NCBI GenBank assembly: GCA_963792075.1
Contig: CAWBUW010000007.1
Coordinates: 620,001-684,000, forward strand
Direction: 5' to 3'
DNA: 64,000 nt
DNA from: CAWBUW01 sp963792075
Lineage (GTDB): Bacteria > Chloroflexota > Anaerolineae > Anaerolineales > UBA4823
Position 1 is the stretch's first letter. Each line of letters starts with the position of its first letter. The notes beneath the pieces were generated by a model that saw only the letters and a program-made list of their open reading frames with translations, was not told the origin of the DNA and ran no database searches. The position numbers were made by a program, and so were the translations under genes. Of the stretch, positions 8,021 to 15,091 are shown one piece after another.

Positions 8021-8050
8021 TCATTATATTGAAAACTATGGGAGGGCGGA

Positions 8051-8338
8051 TTGGCTGAACTATATTTCAAATCGGCGCCAAACTTGGATGAAGCGTATCA
8101 GGTCGGCGACCGCGTCGAGGTGTTTTGTGACCATGAGCATACCAGCGAACGCGTGCGCGATTGGCTGGAAGGCGTGGTAGTGCAAGTGGATCCTAAAATG
8201 ATCGCGGTCCAGTTCCAGGAGAATGTGTACCTGACGGATGGCTGGATGGTGCCAGATCATGTGCTTTGGTGTCCCAAGACTTCCAAAATGATTCGCCTAT
8301 CCCAGCGTAAAGCAAAGATTCGCGTCAAACAGAAGTGA
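8051..8338 (+). CDS. Unrecognised 95 aa protein embedded in the SUF operon
   Basis: I do not recognise this small protein. It starts at TTG 8051, with GGAGG at 8040-8044; the nearby ATG at 8038 is closed by a stop after six codons. The sequence reads like a small SH3/KOW-type beta barrel (YQVGDRVEVFCDHEH, then DWLEGVVVQVDPKMIAVQFQ, then YLTDGWMVPDHVLW) followed by a basic C-terminal tail (SQRKAKIRVKQK). Two cysteines and a CDHEH cluster could bind a metal. It lies 30 bp after sufD and 7 bp before sufS, so it is surely co-transcribed. A role in regulating or assisting the SUF complex is inference from position only. Confidence 0.75.
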   Translation: MAELYFKSAPNLDEAYQVGDRVEVFCDHEHTSERVRDWLEGVVVQVDPKMIAVQFQENVYLTDGWMVPDHVLWCPKTSKMIRLSQRKAKIRVKQK

Positions 8339-8345
8339 ACCTTCC

Positions 8346-9596
8346 ATGCTGCATGCGACCGTTCCTACTGACACCCTGGATATAACCCGCATCCGCGCTG
8401 ATTTTCCGATCCTGAGCCGGGAGGTGCGACCGGGCGTGCCATTGGTATACCTGGATTCGACGGCCTCCAGCCAGAAACCGTTGGCAGTGATTGAAGGCAT
8501 GGACGCTTATTATCGCCATTCCAACGCCAACATCCACCGCGGCATCCATACATTGGCCGAAGAGGCCACTGCATTGTACGAAGGTGCACGCCAACGTATC
8601 GCGGCCTTCATTGGTGCACCCAGCCCGCGCCAGGTTATTTTTACGCGCAACGCTACTGAGTCGGTCAACCTGGTGGCACAGACCTGGGGACGCCAACAGC
8701 TTAAGGATGGCGACCTGATCATCTTGACCGAGATGGAACACCACGCGAACCTGGTGCCCTGGCATATGCTGGCGACCGAGAAGAATCTGCGCCTGGAGTT
8801 TATCCCGGTAACGGGGGAGGGCCTGCTGGACCTGGATGAATACCGGAAGCTGCTGGCGCTCAACCCGAAGCTGGTGTCTTTCACGCAAATGTCAAACGTG
8901 CTTGGCACGATCAACCCTGCGGCTGAGATCATCCGGTTGGCGCACGAGGCCGGTGCGGTTACGTTGGTGGACGCCGCGCAGTCCGTGCCGCATTTCAGTG
9001 TAAATGTGCAGGCGCTGGGAGCGGATTTCCTTGTCTTTTCGTCGCACAAGATGTGCGGACCGACCGGCGTTGGTGTGCTCTACGGGCGCAAAGACTTGCT
9101 TGAAACCATGCCCCCCTATCAAGGTGGCGGCGATATGATCAAGCGCGTGCACCTGCGTTCGTTCGTCCCCAATGGGCTGCCCCATAAATTCGAGGCAGGT
9201 ACGCCTGCCATTGCCGAGGCGATTGGCTTGGGCCTGGCAACGGATTATCTCACCCAGGTGGGCATGGATTTGATTGCTGCGCATGAACAGACCATGATTG
9301 GGTACGCGCTGGAGCGCCTGGCAGAGATCCCAGGAGTAAAAGTATATGGCCCCCCCGCAGCCCAAAAAGGCGGCGTGGCTTCTTTCACGCTGGACGGCGT
9401 GCACCCACACGATATCTCCCAGGTGTTGGATGAGTATGGCATTGCCATCCGCGCCGGGCATCACTGTGCCATGCCGCTGCACGAGAAGTTGAACCTGCCT
9501 GCCACCGCGCGCGCCAGCTTCTACCTGTATAACACCCCGGAAGAAATCGATAAACTTGTGATCGCTATCTACAAGGTTAAGGAGTTATTCGGCTAA
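8346..9596 (+). CDS. sufS: SufS cysteine desulfurase
   Basis: The 416 aa PLP enzyme is of the group II desulfurase type. The PLP lysine lies in SSHKMCGPTGVG, and the persulfide-forming catalytic cysteine in RAGHHCAMPLH (the short catalytic loop typical of SufS). Other landmarks are LDSTASSQKP near the N terminus and the VDAAQSVPH PLP-binding Asp. It removes sulfur from cysteine and passes it to SufU, encoded next with a 4 bp gap. A second, IscS/NifS-type desulfurase is encoded at 61531 next to mnmA, so the two probably serve separate pathways. Confidence 0.95.
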   Translation: MLHATVPTDTLDITRIRADFPILSREVRPGVPLVYLDSTASSQKPLAVIEGMDAYYRHSNANIHRGIHTLAEEATALYEGARQRIAAFIGAPSPRQVIFTRNATESVNLVAQTWGRQQLKDGDLIILTEMEHHANLVPWHMLATEKNLRLEFIPVTGEGLLDLDEYRKLLALNPKLVSFTQMSNVLGTINPAAEIIRLAHEAGAVTLVDAAQSVPHFSVNVQALGADFLVFSSHKMCGPTGVGVLYGRKDLLETMPPYQGGGDMIKRVHLRSFVPNGLPHKFEAGTPAIAEAIGLGLATDYLTQVGMDLIAAHEQTMIGYALERLAEIPGVKVYGPPAAQKGGVASFTLDGVHPHDISQVLDEYGIAIRAGHHCAMPLHEKLNLPATARASFYLYNTPEEIDKLVIAIYKVKELFG

Positions 9597-9600
9597 TTAT

Positions 9601-9996
9601 ATGGACGATCTATATCGCGAAATCATTATCGAACGTTACAAGCGCCCCCAGTTTCGCGGGGCGCTTAATCCGCACGATATTGCCTTCGAAGATGATAATC
9701 CTCTGTGCGGTGATCACATCCGCGTCGAGCTGCAGCTTGATGCCGAGAACAAAGTGCGTGCAGCGGCCTTCGATGGCCACGGTTGCGCTATCTCGCAGGC
9801 CTCCGCGGACCTGTTGATGGAGAGCATTGTGGGGAAAACGCTGGAAGAAGTCAAAGCGCTGACCAAAGAGGATTTGCTAGACCTGCTCGGCATTGAGCTC
9901 GGACCGGTGCGCTTGAAATGCGCACTGCTGTCGCTGAAGGTGCTCAAAGCCGGCGTGTATGGGCTGGGTGAGTCCAGCGATGACCTGGTGGAGTAA
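9601..9996 (+). CDS. sufU: SufU sulfurtransferase
   Basis: The 131 aa IscU-like protein has the SufU pattern: Cys in NPLCGDHI, Cys in GHGCAISQAS, and a third in RLKCALLSL, with the Asp after the first Cys. In SufU these bind zinc and accept persulfide sulfur from SufS; the insertion between the second and third Cys distinguishes it from scaffold IscU. Gene order sufS-sufU matches Gram-positive-type SUF operons. The stop is immediately followed by TTGATG of the next gene. Confidence 0.93.
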   Translation: MDDLYREIIIERYKRPQFRGALNPHDIAFEDDNPLCGDHIRVELQLDAENKVRAAAFDGHGCAISQASADLLMESIVGKTLEEVKALTKEDLLDLLGIELGPVRLKCALLSLKVLKAGVYGLGESSDDLVE

Positions 9997-9999
9997 TTG

Positions 10000-10344
10000 A
10001 TGTACAACTACACTGCAATCGATCCTGAAACCTGCGACTTCATCGAGGTTGCCCCGGAAAGTGAACTTCCCAACGGCGGAAGACTGTTCCTGGATGTGGA
10101 TGGGCTGGTGATCGTGGTGTTTAATATTGCAGGGAAGCTGTTCGCCATTGCCGATACCTGCTCGCATGATGAGGGCCCGCTGGGCGATGGCGAACTGGAC
10201 GGGTTCGGGATTGCCTGCCCGCGCCATGGCGCTCGCTTTGATGTGCGTACGGGCAAAGTGCTGACTCTGCCTGCGATTGAGGACATCCCTGCTTATCCTG
10301 TACGGGTGAGTGATGGGATGATCGAAGTGGGGGTACCGAAATAA
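10000..10344 (+). CDS. Rieske [2Fe-2S] ferredoxin-like protein
   Basis: The 114 aa Rieske domain has the two cluster motifs DTCSHDEGPLGDG (C-x-H) and ACPRHGARFD (C-x-x-H), so Cys2His2 ligation of a 2Fe-2S cluster is expected. No oxygenase or membrane domain is fused. ATG 10000 follows a possible TTG at 9997; either way it abuts the sufU stop. As the last gene of the SUF operon it may donate electrons for cluster assembly or be a client; this is inference from context. No terminator is evident in the 17 bases before the convergent methyltransferase gene. Confidence 0.88.
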   Translation: MYNYTAIDPETCDFIEVAPESELPNGGRLFLDVDGLVIVVFNIAGKLFAIADTCSHDEGPLGDGELDGFGIACPRHGARFDVRTGKVLTLPAIEDIPAYPVRVSDGMIEVGVPK

Positions 10345-10361
10345 AGGTAGAGAAAAATAGC

Positions 10362-11129
10362 TCACGTCTTTACACCCATCGCATAAAACGTGGGTACAAA
10401 TAAAATCCGCTCGCCGCGCAGTCGCGCCTCTGCATCCATCTGGTGCAGGCATTGTACCTGTTCTAAATTGGGTGGATGGGGTAAGGCGGCGATGTCGGAC
10501 TCAACCACTGCCCACTCCGCTTCCCGCGAGGTTGCGTTATCCGAGCCAATTGCCCATTGCCCACCAAGCACTCCCACTTGAACAGCGGTTAATCCGGCCT
10601 GACTGAACAATGTCGCCAGGCGGCGGCCAACCAGCGGATTGGCACCCTGCGCCCGCAGTGACTCTATTTGCCAATCCCCAACCTCGGCCAGAGGCAATGG
10701 ATAATCCACGCGCCCGCCGTAGTCGGGCTCGGCGATAGCCAGCACCGCGCCCCCAGGATAAACCAGGCGCGCCATTTCAAGCAGCACGCGTGCCGGGTCA
10801 TGCACCCATAGCAGCAAGAAATGGGCATACACCAGGTCGAAGCTGCAGGAGGCGAAGGGCAAGGTGTGTGCGTCCGCACAGGCCAGCACACTGTGCGGGG
10901 CATGCTGCGAGGCAAGCTGCAGGGATGGGAGAGCAATATCCACACCCACCGCTGCCGCTAAGGGGAGTTCGGCTAGCTCGCTAAGGATCGCACCTGTGCC
11001 GCAGCCCACTTCCAGGACACGGCGTGCCTGGTTGAGTCCCGCTTGCCCGAAAAGGTACTTGCGCAAGCTGGCGGTCCAGCGCGCCTGTTCGGTGTAGCGG
11101 CGGTGCCAATCGTAGGCAGAGAGCATCAC
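10362..11129 (-). CDS. Class I SAM-dependent methyltransferase
   Basis: The 255 aa Rossmann methyltransferase has motif I VLEVGCGTGAIL (residues about 39-50), motif II acidic VGVDIA, and motif IV FDLVYAHFLLLWV. The substrate is not evident. It is the last gene of the minus-strand operon and overlaps the preceding radical-SAM-like gene by 4 nt (ATGA), so the two are translationally coupled. In that context it might methylate the product of the PqqD/radical-SAM system, but a general small-molecule methyltransferase cannot be excluded. Confidence 0.85.
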   Translation of the reverse strand: MMLSAYDWHRRYTEQARWTASLRKYLFGQAGLNQARRVLEVGCGTGAILSELAELPLAAAVGVDIALPSLQLASQHAPHSVLACADAHTLPFASCSFDLVYAHFLLLWVHDPARVLLEMARLVYPGGAVLAIAEPDYGGRVDYPLPLAEVGDWQIESLRAQGANPLVGRRLATLFSQAGLTAVQVGVLGGQWAIGSDNATSREAEWAVVESDIAALPHPPNLEQVQCLHQMDAEARLRGERILFVPTFYAMGVKT

Positions 11130-12310
11130 GCTGTAGTCAGCCGGGACTGCAATGCCTCCCAGGGCTCGCGCAGGAAATTACCCAGCAGGCGTGGGTCAGC
11201 CTGGGAAGGTTTGAGGTCGCCGTCCGGTTCCAGGTAGAGCCAGGCTTTGCCCGCACCCTCTACGGGGTGGTCTTCTGCGGTTTCCAGGGCTACCGGGTTG
11301 AATGCGGAGTAAGGCACAGGCAGATCCCAGACCAGCGGCAGGGAAAGTCCTGCTGCCAGCGAGCGCAGCCCAGGCAGCATCCCGGCCATTTCGGGCGTGG
11401 CCGCAGAGAGTGAGATGGCATGTACACCTTTTTCGGATAATTTGTGTAGCAGCAACTCTGGCGCTCCGGGCGGCACCAACTCCGCTGGGGTGAGCGTAAG
11501 ATGAACTGTGACGTGGATATCTGCCGCGATGACATTCGCTAATGCTTGCCAGAAGATCGGGTTCTCCGGTTGGCAGAGCAGCATCAAGTGGTCCAGCCCG
11601 GTTTGCAGCAGTAGATCGAGATAGGCGGCATCGGCCAGTCGCAAACCGTCGGTAAGCAGGCCGGTAACCTGGCCATTAGCCTCTGCCTGGCGGATCAGGT
11701 CAGGCAGGTCTTCGCGCAAGGTAGGCTCGCCACCAGTAAACGTGATGTGAATCAACCCGGCAGCCCAGGCTTTATCCAGGATCGTTTTCCATTCATCGGT
11801 CGTCAACTCCCGCGTGACGGCCTGGGTGGGCGCGGCGGAGGGGTCTGCAGCGGTAGGCAGGCGGTATGTTAGTGCGCAGTCCAACCGGTACGGTGCACCG
11901 GTGAAGGTGTGCGGCGTCAGGCGTTCGAAGTCAAGGAAGGTTTCTGGGTCCAGGTCGGGCGTCTCTACCAGGTCCAGGATGCGTCCGGAGATATCCTCAA
12001 AGTCTCGTTGTGCCTGCTGCGCAGTGACGTGATAGCGCTTGGAGAGCTGGGCAGCAATCTGTTCCACCGGTGTTTGCTGCACCAGGTGGTAGGTATACTC
12101 CGCTGCGGTGCGATTGAGGTGGAGAATAGTAGCCGCATTGACGATCAGGATGCCCTCACCGTTTGGTTCCAGGCGCAAATGTAACCGGTAGGGTGGACGC
12201 GTTGCAGGCGCATCCTGTGCCGGTGGAGGTGATTGGTAATGATATACTCCTGCCGGGAGCGGCGGGTTGGGCCGGAAAAAGCGCTTTACGGCTTCTCGAA
12301 TGCTGGTCAT
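11126..12310 (-). CDS. PqqD-radical-SAM-like protein lacking the cluster cysteines
   Basis: The 394 aa protein is a paralog of the radical SAM protein encoded at 13350-14819. It keeps the N-terminal PqqD-like module (about residues 41-116), the strand APYRLDCALTYR, the GGEP motif (ITFTGGEPTLREDLPDLI, 189-206) and a SPASM-like tail (LYLEPDGDLKPSQ…LLGNFLREPWEAL). The paralog has RCNDNCAHCYN where this one reads RLPTAADPSAA, so all three 4Fe-4S/SAM cysteines are gone. The SPASM cysteines are missing too, and the protein ends early. The frame is intact and coupled to neighbours, suggesting a maintained pseudoenzyme, perhaps a substrate-binding partner. The start at 12310 has a GGAGGG Shine-Dalgarno. 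Confidence 0.85.
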   Translation of the reverse strand: MTSIREAVKRFFRPNPPLPAGVYHYQSPPPAQDAPATRPPYRLHLRLEPNGEGILIVNAATILHLNRTAAEYTYHLVQQTPVEQIAAQLSKRYHVTAQQAQRDFEDISGRILDLVETPDLDPETFLDFERLTPHTFTGAPYRLDCALTYRLPTAADPSAAPTQAVTRELTTDEWKTILDKAWAAGLIHITFTGGEPTLREDLPDLIRQAEANGQVTGLLTDGLRLADAAYLDLLLQTGLDHLMLLCQPENPIFWQALANVIAADIHVTVHLTLTPAELVPPGAPELLLHKLSEKGVHAISLSAATPEMAGMLPGLRSLAAGLSLPLVWDLPVPYSAFNPVALETAEDHPVEGAGKAWLYLEPDGDLKPSQADPRLLGNFLREPWEALQSRLTTA

Positions 12311-12339
12311 GGTTCCCTCCAGGCCCGTTGCAAGGGCCT

Positions 12340-13350
12340 CTATGCATACCCATGCGGGTTCAACGACTGCCAGCGCCAGGCATCGGCGCACATTTCTTCG
12401 ATCCCACGCGTAGCCTGCCAGCCCAATTCGGTGTGGGCTTTGGCGGGGTTGGCGTAAGAGGTGGGGATGTCCCCAGGGCGGCGCGCCAAGATGCGGAAAG
12501 GGATCGTCTTGCCACATGCCTTTTCGAAGGCAGAGATCACTTCCAACACGCTGTAACCGCGCCCCGTTCCTAGGTTGTAAGCCACCACTCCTGGGCGAGA
12601 GGCGAGTTTTTCCACGGCTTTAAGATGCCCCAGTGCCAGGTCTACAACATGGATGTAATCGCGCACACCGGTGCCATCGGCTGTAGGATAATCATTGCCG
12701 AAGACGCCCACAGCGGACAGCCTGCCCACCGCTACCTGCGCCACGTAAGGCAGCAGGTTGTTGGGGATGCCGTTGGGATCCTCGCCAATGCGCCCACTGG
12801 GGTGTGCACCGACCGGGTTGAAATAACGCAGCAAAATCACATTCCATTCGGGGTCTGCAGTGTGCAGGTCGCGCAGGATCTGCTCGATCATCAGCTTGGT
12901 TTGCCCGTAGGGATTGGTGGCTGAAAGCGGGAAAGATTCCAGGATGGGCATTCCCGCTGGTTCACCGTACACGGTGGATGAGGAACTGAAGACCATCTTC
13001 TTGACGCCTGCAGCAGCCATGACCTCACATAGAACCAGAGTGCCGGTGATATTGTTGTGGTAATACTGCAGTGGTTGGCTGACCGACTCGCCCACAGCCT
13101 TCAGCCCGGCGAAATGGACTACAGCATCGAAGGTCTCCGATGCAAATACTTTCTCCAGTGCGAGACGGTCGCGCAGATCTACTTTATGGAAAGTGAGCGA
13201 ACGGCCAGTAATTTCCTGGACGCGCTTCAGGGATTCTTCTTTGCTGTTGGATAAGTTGTCCACGACGGCGATCTGGTGGCCTTGTTGTAAGAGTTCCACG
13301 CAGGTGTGGCTGCCGATATACCCGGCGCCACCGGTGACGAGAAGGTTCAT
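12340..13350 (-). CDS. galE: UDP-glucose 4-epimerase
   Basis: The 336 aa extended short-chain dehydrogenase has the NAD-binding TGGAGYIGSH at residues 5-14, catalytic Ser-Ser-Ser/Tyr-x-x-x-Lys (SSSSTVYG and NPYGQTK), the LRYFNPVGAHPSG substrate region and RRPGDIP near the end, all characteristic of GalE. It interconverts UDP-glucose and UDP-galactose. The start at 13350 shares one base with the stop of the radical SAM gene (TAATG), and GGAG lies 8 nt upstream; a start at 13362 is less likely. Its place between two PqqD/radical-SAM genes is odd and may mean sugar modification is part of the pathway, or simple co-transcription. Confidence 0.93.
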   Translation of the reverse strand: MNLLVTGGAGYIGSHTCVELLQQGHQIAVVDNLSNSKEESLKRVQEITGRSLTFHKVDLRDRLALEKVFASETFDAVVHFAGLKAVGESVSQPLQYYHNNITGTLVLCEVMAAAGVKKMVFSSSSTVYGEPAGMPILESFPLSATNPYGQTKLMIEQILRDLHTADPEWNVILLRYFNPVGAHPSGRIGEDPNGIPNNLLPYVAQVAVGRLSAVGVFGNDYPTADGTGVRDYIHVVDLALGHLKAVEKLASRPGVVAYNLGTGRGYSVLEVISAFEKACGKTIPFRILARRPGDIPTSYANPAKAHTELGWQATRGIEEMCADAWRWQSLNPHGYA

Positions 13351-14819
13351 TATTGGCTCCATTCAATTTTAGGAGGGACAGGGTTTACCTCTGCGGCTTG
13401 CACACCATGCTCCAGGACTAAGGGGCAGCCGGCCCCGCATTCGGACAGGAAACTGCAGGTGGTGCATTTTTCGGGGGCGTAGCTACGCTGGCGTAGGTAG
13501 ATGGCCAACTCATGGTTCCAAATAACCGGCCAGGAGTCACGCAGCAAGTTGCCCAGGGGTTGGTAATAGGATTGGCAAGGCAGCACGTCCCCGTTTGGCT
13601 CAACGCACATATTGTAACGCGCCGCGGTGCAGCCTTTGACCCCAAGCTCCATTTGCACAGGGTCAAAATTGCAGTACTGTGTAGGGGTGTACCAGATCAG
13701 GCGCTGTTCATGCGCCTCAGTTCGCTCGCGGGCGGTTTGGAGCAAGCCGGTGAGGGCGTGCTCGGGAAGCCCTTTCCCTACAGTTAGACCTTTACCCGAA
13801 TAGATTAATGCGTTCAAGCCGATGGTAGGTACTCCCAGCTCGGCGAGGAAATCCAGCGTAGCGCCGAGCACGGGGCTGTTATCTTGCAGCATGGTGGTGT
13901 TGGTCATTACATACAGAGGGTGTGTGGGTACGGTCAGAGCATTACGGATGCCCTGTACCGTCTGTTTCCAGGCACCGGGTGTGCCAACCATGGCATCATG
14001 GATGGTAGGATCGTGCAACTCGAGCGTGATTTGCACATGGTCGAGGCCGGCCTCGGACAGTTGGCGCACGTAGTCCAGGTCGGACAGGCGGCGGCCATTG
14101 GTATTGATCCCCGTGATCTGACCATTCTGCTCGGCGTGTGCGATCAGCTCAGGCAGATCGGAACGCAGCGTGGGTTCGCCGCCGGTGAAGACGATGTGCG
14201 GGATGCCCAGCACCCAAAGCTGGTCCAGGATGGCAAGCCAATCGGCGGTGGGCAGCTCGGAGAAGTCGCGCGGGCGGGCATTGTAGCAGTGAGCGCAGTT
14301 ATCGTTGCAGCGGTAAGTCAGCGCCAGGTCCATGCGGTAGGGTGCAGAGGGCGTAGCAGAGAAAGGTGCGGTAACCTCCAGGTCGAGTTCATGGATAGGA
14401 CAGGCACCATCCGGGCGGACCAGCTCATGGAGTTGATCGGTAAACTGCGCATAGTCATGGGATGCCTGGGCAAATGGGATGCCATACTGCCGAGAGATGG
14501 TCCGGATGGCTTCGGGATCGGGTGTTTCTTGTAAAGAAAGCCAGGCCATGACCACTGCGGTGGGGTTGAGGTGCAGGACACGGGCGGCGTTGATCATCAA
14601 GATGCCGCTGCCGTCTGCATCGACGCGCAGGTGGATGCGGCTGTGCTCAGCAGGTGCGTCCTGAGCATCAACCGTAGAACGCGTATAGGCGTATATCCCG
14701 GCAGGAGGCAGGATAGATTCTGCCGGGCGCAGTTGGCTCCATAAGCGCTGAGCGGCGTCTCGGATGAACCCTTTTCCTGTGGGAGAGGGTTGGGTGAGGG
14801 CCTGGCGAGGCGAGGCCAT
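13350..14819 (-). CDS. PqqD-radical SAM-SPASM protein (putative peptide maturase)
   Basis: The 489 aa protein contains, in order: an N-terminal stretch with an inserted palindromic-repeat segment (residues about 5-20); a PqqD/RRE-like domain (about 60-135); a radical SAM core with CxxxCxxC at Cys171, Cys175 and Cys178 (TYRCNDNCAHCYN) and GGEP at 213-216; and a SPASM-type auxiliary cluster region with Cys397, 405, 415, 452, 455, 461 and 465. PqqD-type domains bind leader or substrate peptides in RiPP maturases, and SPASM proteins usually modify peptides or proteins. The ATG at 14819 lies one base after a TAG stop of a duplicated Cys-tail copy, with GGAGGTGG as Shine-Dalgarno. The likely substrate is the Cys-rich tail of the upstream DUF2207 protein (inference). 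Confidence 0.9.
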   Translation of the reverse strand: MASPRQALTQPSPTGKGFIRDAAQRLWSQLRPAESILPPAGIYAYTRSTVDAQDAPAEHSRIHLRVDADGSGILMINAARVLHLNPTAVVMAWLSLQETPDPEAIRTISRQYGIPFAQASHDYAQFTDQLHELVRPDGACPIHELDLEVTAPFSATPSAPYRMDLALTYRCNDNCAHCYNARPRDFSELPTADWLAILDQLWVLGIPHIVFTGGEPTLRSDLPELIAHAEQNGQITGINTNGRRLSDLDYVRQLSEAGLDHVQITLELHDPTIHDAMVGTPGAWKQTVQGIRNALTVPTHPLYVMTNTTMLQDNSPVLGATLDFLAELGVPTIGLNALIYSGKGLTVGKGLPEHALTGLLQTARERTEAHEQRLIWYTPTQYCNFDPVQMELGVKGCTAARYNMCVEPNGDVLPCQSYYQPLGNLLRDSWPVIWNHELAIYLRQRSYAPEKCTTCSFLSECGAGCPLVLEHGVQAAEVNPVPPKIEWSQ

Positions 14820-14820
14820 G

Positions 14821-15091
14821 CTAGCGACCACCTCCGGCACAGGCACAGCCCGCACAGCGCCTGGGCGGTTTCGATGAGACGGAACAGAACCAAAGATGGC
14901 TCATCGCTTAACGCCCTCCTCCGGCACAAGCACAGGCACAGCCCGCACAGCGCCTGTGCGGCTTCGATGAAACGGAACAGAACCAAAGATGGCTCATCGC
15001 TAACGCCCTCCTCCGGCACAAGCACAGGCACAGCCCGCACAGCGCCTGTGCGGCTTCGATGAAACGGAATAGAACCAAAATGGCTCATCGC
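14821..15091 (-). repeat. Tandem duplication of the 3' end of the Cys-tail gene
   Basis: Three head-to-tail units: 15000-15091 (92 bp), 14908-14999 (92 bp) and 14821-14907 (87 bp). Each repeats the last ~39 coding bases of the DUF2207 gene (reading …C-A-G-C-A-C-A…G-G-G-R-stop on the minus strand) plus about 50 bases of downstream sequence. Each unit contains an internal hairpin (CCGCACAG-CGC-CTGTGCGG in the intact units). A different frame stays open across the array but has no Shine-Dalgarno and no family resemblance. Confidence 0.9.

Noticed and set aside
14597..15088. 163-codon minus-strand frame with repeated CGLCLC segments across the tandem repeats
   Set aside because: It stays open because the 92 bp repeats are not a multiple of three in content relevant to stops; it has no Shine-Dalgarno and overlaps the radical SAM gene in another frame.
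14821..15091. Repeat array considered as CRISPR
   Set aside because: The units are directly adjacent copies of a gene end with no unique spacers.
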